Shown: positions 42,719 to 52,094 of the stretch, piece after piece
Numbering within the stretch: position 1 is the stretch's first letter
How the letters are laid out: each line of letters starts with the position of its first letter
Translations under genes and position numbers: made by a program
From: Alistipes provencensis
GTDB taxonomy: Bacteria > Bacteroidota > Bacteroidia > Bacteroidales > Rikenellaceae
DNA: 64,000 bases
Direction: 5' to 3'
NCBI RefSeq assembly: GCF_900083545.1
Contig: NZ_LT559262.1
Location: 2,756,302 to 2,820,301 of the forward strand
The notes under the pieces: model-generated
Told to the model about the DNA's origin: nothing
The model's database searches: none
What the model saw: the letters and a program-made list of their open reading frames with translations, nothing else

Positions 42719-43072
42719 TTAGAATACTGAATTGTAATTTCGGGCATAAAGGCTCTTTATCGCATCTTCGCACTGGTTGAAGTGGTGCGTCAGCACATGG
42801 TCGATGTAAGCGGACAGCGTAAGCCGGTCATGCCCGATTACACGGGTGATACGCATGATACGCTCGTGGTACTCCGGGCGCACATACGCCATCTTCCCCT
42901 CACGTGCCTTTACTTCCGGGTCGCGGATGAACAGGCGTTCATAGTCCTTCTCACTGCATTTGCCGCTTACCGGGACAGGCGACAGTATTTCCACACTCGC
43001 CTGCACTTGGGTAAACATACCTCCGCAGTCTTGCTGTGGTCTTTTTTCATTCGGTGTCATTTCTTTTTCCAT
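42719..43072 (-). CDS. traC: TraC (DUF3408)
   Basis: 117 residues from the ATG at 43070-43072, 2 bp after the traB stop. The C-terminal half (KMAYVRPEYHERIMRITRVIGHDRLTLSAYIDHVLTHHFNQCEDAIKSLYARN) fits DUF3408, a ribbon-helix-helix-like module, which is also present in traB. The two are therefore paralogues. These proteins accompany the ParA-like TraA and may help position or regulate the transfer apparatus (inference). Confidence 0.82.
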   Translation of the reverse strand: MEKEMTPNEKRPQQDCGGMFTQVQASVEILSPVPVSGKCSEKDYERLFIRDPEVKAREGKMAYVRPEYHERIMRITRVIGHDRLTLSAYIDHVLTHHFNQCEDAIKSLYARNYNSVF

Positions 43073-43074
43073 TT

Positions 43075-43515
43075 TCAAATCAGATCTTCACGTTGTTTCT
43101 TGTACAGTTCGTTGATTCTCTCCTTGTGCTGTTCCAGATGCTGGCGCAGCACGGTATCCACATATCCGCCTACTGAGATTTCCCCTCCGGCGATGTCGTT
43201 CACGATTCTGAGGATCTTGCCGTGGACGTCACGGCTGATATAGACACATTGGCGGGTCTTTATCTCGTTGCGGCGCAGGAATAGCTCGTTGTAGTCCTCG
43301 TCCTGCCTTTTCCGGCGTCCACTTTCCCTCTGCGCTTTTTCCCGTGTTACGGGTTGCACAGGAGATGGTTCCGGTGCGGCGGTGTCCTCTTCGGTCGGTG
43401 CAGCTGCGGGTACTTCCTGTGCGGGGCGCAGTGTCCCGTCCTGTGTGCGCCGCCCGATGGAGGCTAACAGCAGTTCCTCGTCGATGCCTTCCGTGTTCAC
43501 TTTCCTGCTGCCCAT
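43075..43515 (-). CDS. traB: TraB (DUF3408)
   Basis: 146 residues from the ATG at 43513-43515 (MGSRKVNTEGIDEELLLASIGRR). A GTG two codons upstream overlaps the traA stop (GTGA) and is a possible alternative. A proline/glutamate-rich middle part precedes the DUF3408 domain (DYNELFLRRNEIKTRQCVYISRDVHGKILRIVNDIAGGEISVGGYVDTVLRQHLEQH). Probably a DNA-binding or partner protein of TraA; its function has not been established. Confidence 0.82.
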   Translation of the reverse strand: MGSRKVNTEGIDEELLLASIGRRTQDGTLRPAQEVPAAAPTEEDTAAPEPSPVQPVTREKAQRESGRRKRQDEDYNELFLRRNEIKTRQCVYISRDVHGKILRIVNDIAGGEISVGGYVDTVLRQHLEQHKERINELYKKQREDLI

Positions 43516-43517
43516 GC

Positions 43518-44279
43518 TCACTGCGGTCTGATGATGTCGCTTATCTCTTCGGAAAACTCCCGGATGCCACTCCCTTTCAGCAGTGCCGTGTCCATCGGGA
43601 AGATGGTGGAGCGGAAAACGCTCTTGCGCTCTTCCGAAAGGTCACGGCGGAACTTCTTGCTGTCGGGCAAGCGGGTGGAAAGTACCGGAAAGCCCATTTC
43701 GGCTATCACTTCCTCGTAGATGCCGTACAAGTCGTTCCTCTCCCTGCCGTCCACCATCGTCCAGAACAGATGCAGCCCCTTTGTTTTCGCCTGTCCGGTA
43801 GTCATCAGCCTGTCGCGGAACATCGTGACGAATTTCAGGGTACTCTCCACGACAAAGCGGTCGGCACTCAGCGGAGTGAAAATGTAGTCCATCTGCGAGA
43901 GCGTCTTTATCACGCCGTTGCTTCGGAGTGTGCCGGGCATGTCGAAGAACACCACGTCGGGTTTCACGTCCTCAGTGGCAATCATCCTCTCGGCATCGTC
44001 GAGGGCGTTCACCGCATTGCTTTTGACGATGGTGTAGGCGTTCTTTTTGATCCGGCGGAAATGGTCGCAAGCGAGAGCCTTGAAGTAGGTGCTGCTGTCG
44101 ATAAGCCCCATTTCGTGTTCGCGCAGCCCGTGGATGCTGTGCTGCGGGTCGTCGCAGTCCACGACGGCGACATTGTAGCCTTTCACGTTGTGCAGGTAGC
44201 TGGCGGCAAGTGCCGTGACAGTGGATTTGCCGATGCCACCTTTCTGTGTTGCGAATGCAACGAAGATTTCCTTACTCAT
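43518..44279 (-). CDS. traA: TraA, ParA-family ATPase
   Basis: 253 residues from the ATG at 44277-44279. The deviant Walker A KGGIGKST (ATQKGGIGKSTVTALAASYL) and the Walker B-like VVFFDMPGT mark it as a ParA/MinD ATPase. It is the first gene of the tra operon, followed by the DUF3408 genes. In CTnDOT this position holds TraA. It could place the transfer machinery or the circular element (inference). The frame is open for a further 324 bp upstream but that part lacks similarity to ParA proteins. Confidence 0.9.
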   Translation of the reverse strand: MSKEIFVAFATQKGGIGKSTVTALAASYLHNVKGYNVAVVDCDDPQHSIHGLREHEMGLIDSSTYFKALACDHFRRIKKNAYTIVKSNAVNALDDAERMIATEDVKPDVVFFDMPGTLRSNGVIKTLSQMDYIFTPLSADRFVVESTLKFVTMFRDRLMTTGQAKTKGLHLFWTMVDGRERNDLYGIYEEVIAEMGFPVLSTRLPDSKKFRRDLSEERKSVFRSTIFPMDTALLKGSGIREFSEEISDIIRPQ

Positions 44280-44988
44280 AGTTCCATTTATTTTAATTGT
44301 TGATGATTTGTTTTTCTGTTTCCATACGGATTTGGCTGTCGCACCATCCGCTTCCGTGACTACACACGCAGGCGGGTCGTCGCGTATCCGGTTCTGTGGT
44401 GAAGCGGTGCGTCGGACAAATGGTGATTGACGACATTGCGTCATGAAGTCATTGAATCCATACGTCACCGAATTGTCGGAGAACCGGGTTTCCGACGGTT
44501 CGGGTATCCGTTTCGGCAAGTATCCGAAGAAGCGGATTTCCGGGTATTTGAATGTTCCGTTTATCATATCTTCAAATCGTTCGTTTCTTGAATCATGCTG
44601 CAAATAAACAAGTATATTTTGGAACCTGTATCACTTCTCCGGCAAGTGGCGGCACGTTGCGCCGGTTGGCAGTCATTGACCGGGTCAAGCATCTGTCCGA
44701 TACCGCTTTAAGGGCGTAACTTTGCACCCGGACAGCAGGGTTCGCCGATGACGCGCGGCCCGGAGTCCTGAAAGGTATTTTCCCAATCCGTCCCCTGACG
44801 GATTTTTATGTTCACCTGAACATAGCAAGATGTCTTTTCAGCCGCTCAAAATATTTTGAGCAGCCACGAAAAGCACTTGCCCTTGCAGGGGGCGGGCTTT
44901 CCCTCCGAAGTCGGGAAGCCTTTCAGAACTGCGGTGCTGTAATCCGAAGCGGCGGCTTATGCCGTCAATCCGCTAAATCCAAAGTAAT
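44280..44988. other. Divergent intergenic region: likely oriT and tra/mob control region
   Basis: About 700 bp between the divergent traA and mobA genes. It holds a plus-strand TAACTTTG (44717-44724) that fits a -7 box for mobA and a hairpin ATCCGTC/GACGGAT with following T run (44786-44808). Two perfect palindromes follow, TGTTCACCTGAACA (44809-44822) and GCTCAAAATATTTTGAGC (44844-44861). oriT of this element family lies in the mob region near the relaxase genes, and the dyads make this the best candidate. No nick site can be assigned. Confidence 0.6.
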
Positions 44989-45417
44989 ATGAAAGAGAAA
45001 AGGAAAAGCAAATCAGGGAGAAATCCCAAACTTGATCCGGCGGTGTACCGGTACACCGTCCGTTTCAACGAGGAGGAACACAACCGTTTCCTCGCCATGT
45101 TCGGAAAATCGGGTGTCTATGCACGGTCTGTTTTCCTCAAAGCGCACTTCTTCGGGCAACCGTTCAAGGTGCTGAAGGTGGACAAGACGTTGGTGGACTA
45201 TTACACCAAACTGTCGGATTTTCATGCACAATTCCGTGCCGTGGGTACGAATTACAACCAAGTCGTGAAGGAACTGAGGCTGCATTTTTCAGAGAAAAAG
45301 GCGATGGCGTTGCTCTACAAATTAGAGCAACACACCGTCGAACTCGTGAAACTGAGCCGCCGGATTGTGGAACTTTCAAGGGAAATGGAGGCAAAATGGT
45401 CGCAAAAATCAGTGTAG
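44989..45417 (+). CDS. mobA: MobA, mobilisation accessory protein
   Basis: 142 residues, basic N-terminus (MKEKRKSKSGRNPKLDPAVYRYTVRFNEEEHNRFLAMFGKSG), the pattern of relaxosome accessory proteins with a ribbon-helix-helix-like DNA-binding part. The C-terminus is a long helix (LYKLEQHTVELVKLSRRIVELSREME), likely used for oligomerisation. It should bind at oriT and assist the relaxase. The 3' end overlaps mobB by 22 bp. A CTAAATCCAAAG motif precedes the ATG. Confidence 0.88.
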   Translation: MKEKRKSKSGRNPKLDPAVYRYTVRFNEEEHNRFLAMFGKSGVYARSVFLKAHFFGQPFKVLKVDKTLVDYYTKLSDFHAQFRAVGTNYNQVVKELRLHFSEKKAMALLYKLEQHTVELVKLSRRIVELSREMEAKWSQKSV

Positions 45418-46643
45418 GAAGTTCGTTGTACGGCGCGATTGCCTACAACGGGGAGAAGATTAACGAGGCGCAGGGGCGGCTTCTCACCACCAACCGCATC
45501 TACAATGACGGTTCGGGAACGGTGGACATAGGCAAGGCGATGGAGGGTTTTCTCACCTTCCTGCCACCGCAGATGAAGATCGAGAAGCCGGTGGTGCATA
45601 TCTCTCTCAACCCGCACCCGGAGGATGTGCTGACCGATATTGAGTTGCAGAATATCGCCCGCGAGTATCTGGAAAAACTCGGTTTCGGAAACCAGCCTTA
45701 TCTTGTATTCAAGCACGAGGACATCGACCGCCACCACCTGCACATCGTGACGGTCAACGTGGACGAGAACGGGAAAAGGCTCAACCGGGATTTTCTCTAC
45801 CGCCGCAGCGACCGTATCCGCAGGGAACTGGAACAGAAGTACGGATTGCATCCGGCAGAACGTAAAAATCAGAGATTGGATAATCCGTTGCGCAAGGTGG
45901 CCGCATCGGCAGGTGATGTGAAGAAGCAGGTAGGCAACACCGTGAAGGCTCTGAATGGGCAGTACCGTTTCCAGACGATGGGCGAATACCGTGCGCTCCT
46001 TTCCTTATATAATATGACGGTGGAGGAAGCGAGGGGCAACGTGCGCGGACGGGAGTATCACGGGCTGGTCTATTCCGTCACGGACGACAAGGGTAACAAG
46101 GTGGGCAACCCGTTCAAATCCTCGCTTTTCGGGAAGTCCGCAGGCTATGAAGCCGTACAGAAGAAGTTTGTCCGTTCCAAATCGGAAATCAAGGATAGGA
46201 AACTGGCAGACATGACGAAACGCACCGTCCTTTCCGTGCTGCAAGGCACTTATGACAAGGACAAATTTGTATCCCAACTCAAAGAGAAGGGCATCGACAC
46301 CGTACTGCGCTACACAGAGGAAGGGCGCATCTATGGGGCTACCTTCATCGACCACCGCACGGGATGCGTGCTGAACGGTTCGCGCATGGGTAAGGAGCTT
46401 TCGGCGAATGCCTTGCAGGAACACTTCACCCTGCCATACGCCGGACAACCGCCGATACCGCTATCCATCCCTGTGGATGCTGCGGACAAGGCACACGGGC
46501 AGACCGCCTACGACAGTGAAGATATATCGGGCGGTATGGGCTTGCTCACTCCCGAAGGTCCGGCGGTAGATGCCGAGGAAGAGGCTTTCATCCGGGCGAT
46601 GAAGCGCAAAAAGAAGAAAAAACGCAAGGGCTTGGGTATGTAA
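45396..46643 (+). CDS. mobB: MobB, relaxase/mobilisation nuclease
   Basis: 415 residues. The histidine triad of relaxases appears as HEDIDRHHLHIVTVNVDENGKRL, and the N-terminal part (KISVGSSLYGAIAYNGEKINEAQG) carries tyrosines that could be the nucleophile. The family is the relaxase/mobilisation nuclease domain (MobP type, inference). It nicks one strand at oriT and stays attached to it during transfer. The C-terminal 250 residues are less conserved and end in a lysine-rich tail (KRKKKKKRKGLG). Confidence 0.92.
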   Translation: MVAKISVGSSLYGAIAYNGEKINEAQGRLLTTNRIYNDGSGTVDIGKAMEGFLTFLPPQMKIEKPVVHISLNPHPEDVLTDIELQNIAREYLEKLGFGNQPYLVFKHEDIDRHHLHIVTVNVDENGKRLNRDFLYRRSDRIRRELEQKYGLHPAERKNQRLDNPLRKVAASAGDVKKQVGNTVKALNGQYRFQTMGEYRALLSLYNMTVEEARGNVRGREYHGLVYSVTDDKGNKVGNPFKSSLFGKSAGYEAVQKKFVRSKSEIKDRKLADMTKRTVLSVLQGTYDKDKFVSQLKEKGIDTVLRYTEEGRIYGATFIDHRTGCVLNGSRMGKELSANALQEHFTLPYAGQPPIPLSIPVDAADKAHGQTAYDSEDISGGMGLLTPEGPAVDAEEEAFIRAMKRKKKKKRKGLGM

Positions 46644-46673
46644 TCAGAGTATCAACAATTAAAAAATCAATGT

Positions 46674-48692
46674 ATGTCACAACAAGAAGACGATTTGAGG
46701 GCATTGGCGAAAATCATGGATTTTCTGCGTGCCGTGAGTATCATTTTAGTGGTCATGAACGTGTACTGGTTCTGCTACGAAGCCATCCGGCTGTGGGGCG
46801 TGAACATCGGCGTGGTGGACAAAATCCTTCTGAACTTCGACCGCACGGCGGGGCTGTTCCATTCCATTCTCTACACGAAGCTGTTTTCCGTCCTTTTGCT
46901 TGCCTTGTCCTGTCTGGGTACGAAGGGTGTCAAGGGTGAGAAAATCACTTGGGGGAGAATCTGGACAGCATTTGCCGTCGGGTTCGTGCTGTTTTTCCTG
47001 AACTGGTGGTTGCTGCCCCTGCCGCTGCCGCTTGAAGCGGTGACGGGACTGTATGTCCTTACCATTGGAACGGGCTATGTCTGCCTGTTGATGGGTGGTC
47101 TGTGGATGAGCCGCCTGTTGAAACACAATTTGATGGAGGATGTTTTCAACAACGAGAACGAGAGTTTCATGCAGGAAACGAGGCTTATCGAAAGCGAGTA
47201 TTCGGTCAATCTGCCGACACGTTTCTATTACAGGAAACGCTGGAACAACGGTTGGATCAATGTAGTTAATCCCTTCCGTGCGTCCATCGTGTTGGGTACG
47301 CCGGGCAGCGGCAAGTCCTATGCCGTGGTAAACAATTTTATCAAGCAACAGATTGAAAAGGGCTTTAGTCAATACATCTACGATTTCAAGTATCCCGACC
47401 TATCTACTATTGCCTACAACCATTTGCTGAACCACCCGGACGGCTACAAGGTAAAGCCGAAGTTCTATGTGATCAACTTCGACGACCCGCGACGCTCTCA
47501 TCGGTGCAATCCCATTCACCCGGATTTTATGGAAGATATTACGGATGCCTATGAGAGTGCCTACACAATAATGCTCAACCTCAATAAAACGTGGGTGCAA
47601 AAGCAGGGCGACTTCTTCGTGGAGTCACCTATCATTCTGTTTGCCAGTATTATCTGGTATCTCAAAATCTATCAGAACGGGAAGTTTTGCACGTTTCCCC
47701 ATGCTATCGAGTTTCTGAACCGCCGTTACGAGGATATATTTCCGATACTGACCTCTTATCCGGAGCTGGAGAACTACCTTTCGCCGTTCATGGATGCGTG
47801 GCTTGGAGGGGCTGCGGAGCAGCTCATGGGTCAGATAGCGTCGGCAAAAATCCCGCTTTCGAGGATGATTTCACCGCAGCTCTACTGGGTGATGTCAGAC
47901 AGCGAGTTTACGCTGGACATCAACAATCCCGAAGAGCCGAAAATCCTCTGCGTGGGTAACAATCCCGACCGTCAGAATATCTACGGTGCGGCACTCGGTC
48001 TGTATAATTCCCGTATCGTGAAGCTCATCAACAAGAAGGGGATGCTGAAGTCATCGGTCATCATCGACGAGTTGCCCACAATATACTTCAAAGGGTTGGA
48101 CAATCTTATAGCTACCGCCCGAAGCAACAAGGTTGCCGTGTGTCTGGGCTTTCAGGATTTCAGCCAGTTAGTGCGTGACTACGGGGACAAAGAGGCGAAA
48201 GTGGTGATGAACACTGTCGGCAATATTTTCTCCGGTCAGGTGGTGGGGGAAACAGCCAAGACGCTCTCCGAGCGGTTCGGTAAGGTGTTGCAGAAACGGC
48301 AGTCCATCTCCATCAACCGGCAGGATGTTTCCACCTCCATCAACACGCAGATGGACGCGCTCATTCCACCGAGTAAGATTTCCGGGCTTACGCAGGGAAT
48401 GTTTGTCGGTTCTGTATCCGACAACTTCAACGAGCGTATCGAGCAGAAGATTTTTCATTGCGAGATTGTGGTGGATGCCGAAAAGGTGAAACGGGAAGAA
48501 AGTGCCTACAAGAAAATTCCCGTCATTACAAACTTCACGGACGAGGACGGCAACGACCGCATGAAGGAAACGGTGCAGGCGAACTACCGGCGCATCAAGG
48601 AAGAGGTGAAGCAGATTGTGCAGGAGGAACTGGAGCGTATCAAAAACGATCCGGTGCTGTGTAAACTGCTACCAGATAATGAGACTGTCTAA
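46674..48692 (+). CDS. mobC: MobC, type IV coupling protein (VirD4/TraG-like)
   Basis: 672 residues. Membrane spans near the N-terminus (about 15-40, 58-80, 90-112 and 117-140) precede the ATPase domain with Walker A GTPGSGKSYAVVNN and Walker B KSSVIIDELPTIYFKG, plus the ARSNKVAVCLGFQDFSQLVRDYG sensor region. It brings the relaxase-DNA complex to the transfer channel. The last codons and stop (TAA) fall inside the 13-bp arm of a palindromic relic, so the original C-terminus may have been slightly different. Confidence 0.93.
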   Translation: MSQQEDDLRALAKIMDFLRAVSIILVVMNVYWFCYEAIRLWGVNIGVVDKILLNFDRTAGLFHSILYTKLFSVLLLALSCLGTKGVKGEKITWGRIWTAFAVGFVLFFLNWWLLPLPLPLEAVTGLYVLTIGTGYVCLLMGGLWMSRLLKHNLMEDVFNNENESFMQETRLIESEYSVNLPTRFYYRKRWNNGWINVVNPFRASIVLGTPGSGKSYAVVNNFIKQQIEKGFSQYIYDFKYPDLSTIAYNHLLNHPDGYKVKPKFYVINFDDPRRSHRCNPIHPDFMEDITDAYESAYTIMLNLNKTWVQKQGDFFVESPIILFASIIWYLKIYQNGKFCTFPHAIEFLNRRYEDIFPILTSYPELENYLSPFMDAWLGGAAEQLMGQIASAKIPLSRMISPQLYWVMSDSEFTLDINNPEEPKILCVGNNPDRQNIYGAALGLYNSRIVKLINKKGMLKSSVIIDELPTIYFKGLDNLIATARSNKVAVCLGFQDFSQLVRDYGDKEAKVVMNTVGNIFSGQVVGETAKTLSERFGKVLQKRQSISINRQDVSTSINTQMDALIPPSKISGLTQGMFVGSVSDNFNERIEQKIFHCEIVVDAEKVKREESAYKKIPVITNFTDEDGNDRMKETVQANYRRIKEEVKQIVQEELERIKNDPVLCKLLPDNETV

Positions 48693-48817
48693 CAAGTCCC
48701 CAAAATTGAAAATTATCCCTATCGAAGTTTGAAGTGACCCCCAAAAGTTGGATACAATTTTTTTGGGGGGCACTTCAGTTCTGACGGGTAAAATCGTAAA
48801 ATTCGGACTTGTTAGAC
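48687..48817. repeat. Nested palindromic IS relic / MITE-like element
   Basis: Outer arms GTCTAACAAGTCC (48687-48699) and its exact complement (48805-48817) bound 131 bp. Inside is a second inverted repeat: TGAAGTGACCCCCAAAA (48730-48746) matches the complement of 48761-48777 with one mismatch. The inner sequence looks like the ends of IS3-family elements brought together (inference). There is no coding capacity. Confidence 0.75.
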
Positions 48818-48823
48818 AAATAC

Positions 48824-51800
48824 TTACGCGGTTTCAACCTCAGGTACTGAATCTATCGAATTGACAAATTTAACCAATTGCGGATCTGAATCTTTTTGTA
48901 TGAGGTTTCGGAGACTCTTTTTCAATTCATAAGCATCATCCCCTGCTGTATTTATTAAATCCATATAAAAATCTTTGTTTTGCAGAATCAATGAACGGCA
49001 TGCCCCATCGGAAATTACAGGTTTCACTATTTTATCAATAACGTCTCCAGCTTGACTTTTCAAATTACCATGCGATCTAAGCCATGTTTCGAAAAATTGA
49101 AACTTTATTGCATTGATAGTCTTTTTACCGATGCAGAAATCATTTCTTATATCGGTAACTGTCGATTTAATTTTTCGTTTATCCAATCTTTCAACTATAT
49201 TCTTGAAACAATTAGGGAAAGGATTCAAACTTTGAGTTCCAGAAGCAATATCCATCAGAATCTTTTTGCCAAATTCAGTCAAGTTATCTGGCAAGGATTT
49301 GATTTTAGCCAGTAAATGTTTTATTGCGACAAACCAATAATATGATGTATGTGCTGTTCTTTGGGCGTATAATGTATCAACACTTATTTCAGACAACGCT
49401 TCGAACGCTATTTTATTGATATGATCGGTCAGGACATTGCTTATTTTAGTGGTCAAATCGTAAAAAGATGCGTCAGGAATTACATCTTTAATATTGTTCT
49501 TAGTGATATACTTATCCAAATCGGTATTCCACTCTGCTAAATGCTCGATAAATACCTCATCCGTTACACCTATTCTGTTCTTAATATCTTCAAATTGGGG
49601 CAATATGTCTGAGAGCAATAATTTATAGCCAAGTTTATGATTTACCATGTATTGTAGTGTTTCATTTAATAGCGGTATATTCCATCCCACACTATTTACT
49701 AATAAGTCTCCATGATCCACATAATAGTCCATGAGTTCTGCAACATATTTTATATCTCCACCCTCTATTAAGGAAACGGAATGACCATGTGCCAATTGCA
49801 TGGCGACTAAATCGTAATATCCAGACTCTTTAATGTTTCGGCCATCAGTTTCTAATTCAGAATGCAACTGATTTATGTAGGTTGAATCTAACGTTACAGG
49901 TAAAGGTCTTTCTTCGTCAGATGCCAATAAACGATAGGTTGTAAATATAGCCCCTATATTATCTTTATTTACATTCTGTTCATCAATGCAATTCGTGATC
50001 GCTTGCAAAAGCGTTGGAAACGTATAGGTAGAATTATCTTTTAACGTTTTTACAATATCTGCATGGTCGAAATTATCGGGTAGTAAGTTTGCCAAATAAT
50101 TATCGAGCGCCTCCGAATTTGTTGCTACTTGATAATATTTATATGCTTTAGTTGTCGCGTTATCCCGATAGGCAGCATCTGTTGCATTTGCAGCTTGAAT
50201 ATAATCGATAAATGTATTTGGCTTGACTGTTTTTGCTTCAATCAATGACGTAAAATCGCACGCCAACTTATTTTGCGCAATAAACCTGTCTATTGCATCT
50301 AACGTTTTGAAATAGTCGCCGCCATTGAAGTCATTGAACCGAACTATCTTCTTATATAATTGAGCAATCACATGGTTTTGGCTTTCCGTGTCTAAATGCA
50401 ACAGCAGTTCTTGGTATTCGACAGGGAACACCTGCTTCTCTATGGATTCTTTTAATTTCAATTGTGCTATTCTTTGCCATACACGCAGAATAACATCGCT
50501 CTTTCGAGTTAATTTATGCAAACAATGTATAATCTTATCGATAAGCGCATTGTCCATACATTGTATAACTTCTTCTAATACAGTGTCAAATTGTTTATTA
50601 GTCTCTGCATATTGATTTATGTCGTGGTCTTCTTCTCCGTTGATGCAGCCTTCAATATATTTTTTCAATGGAATTTGTCGAGCATCTTCAACATCGACAC
50701 CATATACCAAAGCTGCAATTTCGCGTTGTGTTTGCAGATCATTGTTAATTATTGTTTGAATGCCATTCAGATAGTCGCCGGACAATATTTGTTCTACTGG
50801 ATTTGCCAGAATATCCGTCTTCTTCAAACAGAACAATGCTATGTTTATCATCAAAATTTCGTTACACCACTCTTGTTTAAGAGCGACCATCTCATTGATA
50901 TATGATATAATTTCCCTAACATTGGCATTAGGATTTACCAATCTGAATATCCGATTTATAGTTTCTTTCGCTTCATTTTCTGTTTCTCCAAATGCTTCAA
51001 CAAACAGTTTGTTGAATATACTTCGATAGTCGGTAATAACAGGAGGAGCAACACGATAAACAATAGGGAAAGTTTTATTGATAAAATACTTGGTCAGTTG
51101 TTTCGTTTGTTCGTCGGTCTCATCTCCGAATGCACAAGCTAAATGTGTTTCATCGAAAGGAATAACAGCCCAAACATTTTCAAAACCGCTATCGGCGAAG
51201 AACGTATGGATAGAAGACCATAATTCTTTTACTTTTTCAGCGGGGAGACGATCCATGTTGTCAAAAACAAGGACTAATTTACGTTGTCCTTTTTCCTTGA
51301 TAAAATCAGAAATGTCTTGCATCCATGTTTTGAACTCGTAAACCGTTGGTTCGTCTTCGCTCAAAGTCTCATAGCAAACGTCCTTTTCGACTTTATCTTG
51401 ATAAATAGCTAACATATAACTCCATCCATATTTATGATCTTTGCTATATGCCCATTTCCAAACGCACAATGCAATAAGAACTGGCAGTGCAGCTATGATA
51501 ATAGACAATAAAGAAAACCACCATGTTGTGGGTGTAGGTTTTACTGCATACGCAATAAATGTAAATATCGGAGTTAAAACTGCAACCAAAAATGCCGCAA
51601 CCATACCATTACTGATAAGGGGATATTTTTCGGTTACGGTCTCCGTTTTACGGGCTAATAAATATTTCAGCTTTTCAGACCATGATACGGTTTTCGTACC
51701 TCCACCTTTGACTTTTATTGTTGCATTTCCAGATAGGATACCATCATCAATAAGTTTGCTTGTAAGCAATTCCAATATAGAGCGGCGTTGCAAGTCCTCT

Positions 51801-52078
51801 TGATGTCCCCATGCGTCATACTCAAAAAAGTAATAGTCGTCTGATAATTCACGTTCCAACATTTTAACCACGTTGGATTTTCCAGATCCCCAAATACCTT
51901 CGATGCCGATAATTCGAGGTAAAGTACATTCCTCATCCAATGAATCATTCTGACAAAAATGGCGAGCAATAGTTTTTGCCAACCTTTCTTGCGAACCTCC
52001 ATCGAATTTGTCAATACCACACGGTTTATTTTGGATAAACCGCGGATATTGCTGTTTGGATTGTAGTTTTGTTTCCAT
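48824..52078 (-). CDS. KAP-family P-loop NTPase with membrane insertion (cargo)
   Basis: 1,084 residues. Walker A is GIEGIWGSGKS (58-68) and Walker B KLVLVFDNMDRL (about 267-278). Two membrane spans (about 157-178 and 187-209) are inserted between them, the defining trait of KAP NTPases. The region VWAVIPFDETHLACAFGDE and NPNANVREIISYINEM fit the STAND-like sensor parts. About 600 C-terminal residues are helical and unrecognised. Prokaryotic KAP proteins have patchy distribution on mobile DNA and some are linked to phage exclusion; a defence role here is inference. It stands between mobC and rteC, where CTnDOT-type elements carry variable cargo. Confidence 0.88.
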   Translation of the reverse strand: METKLQSKQQYPRFIQNKPCGIDKFDGGSQERLAKTIARHFCQNDSLDEECTLPRIIGIEGIWGSGKSNVVKMLERELSDDYYFFEYDAWGHQEDLQRRSILELLTSKLIDDGILSGNATIKVKGGGTKTVSWSEKLKYLLARKTETVTEKYPLISNGMVAAFLVAVLTPIFTFIAYAVKPTPTTWWFSLLSIIIAALPVLIALCVWKWAYSKDHKYGWSYMLAIYQDKVEKDVCYETLSEDEPTVYEFKTWMQDISDFIKEKGQRKLVLVFDNMDRLPAEKVKELWSSIHTFFADSGFENVWAVIPFDETHLACAFGDETDEQTKQLTKYFINKTFPIVYRVAPPVITDYRSIFNKLFVEAFGETENEAKETINRIFRLVNPNANVREIISYINEMVALKQEWCNEILMINIALFCLKKTDILANPVEQILSGDYLNGIQTIINNDLQTQREIAALVYGVDVEDARQIPLKKYIEGCINGEEDHDINQYAETNKQFDTVLEEVIQCMDNALIDKIIHCLHKLTRKSDVILRVWQRIAQLKLKESIEKQVFPVEYQELLLHLDTESQNHVIAQLYKKIVRFNDFNGGDYFKTLDAIDRFIAQNKLACDFTSLIEAKTVKPNTFIDYIQAANATDAAYRDNATTKAYKYYQVATNSEALDNYLANLLPDNFDHADIVKTLKDNSTYTFPTLLQAITNCIDEQNVNKDNIGAIFTTYRLLASDEERPLPVTLDSTYINQLHSELETDGRNIKESGYYDLVAMQLAHGHSVSLIEGGDIKYVAELMDYYVDHGDLLVNSVGWNIPLLNETLQYMVNHKLGYKLLLSDILPQFEDIKNRIGVTDEVFIEHLAEWNTDLDKYITKNNIKDVIPDASFYDLTTKISNVLTDHINKIAFEALSEISVDTLYAQRTAHTSYYWFVAIKHLLAKIKSLPDNLTEFGKKILMDIASGTQSLNPFPNCFKNIVERLDKRKIKSTVTDIRNDFCIGKKTINAIKFQFFETWLRSHGNLKSQAGDVIDKIVKPVISDGACRSLILQNKDFYMDLINTAGDDAYELKKSLRNLIQKDSDPQLVKFVNSIDSVPEVETA

Positions 52079-52094
52079 ATACGTAATTTATTGA

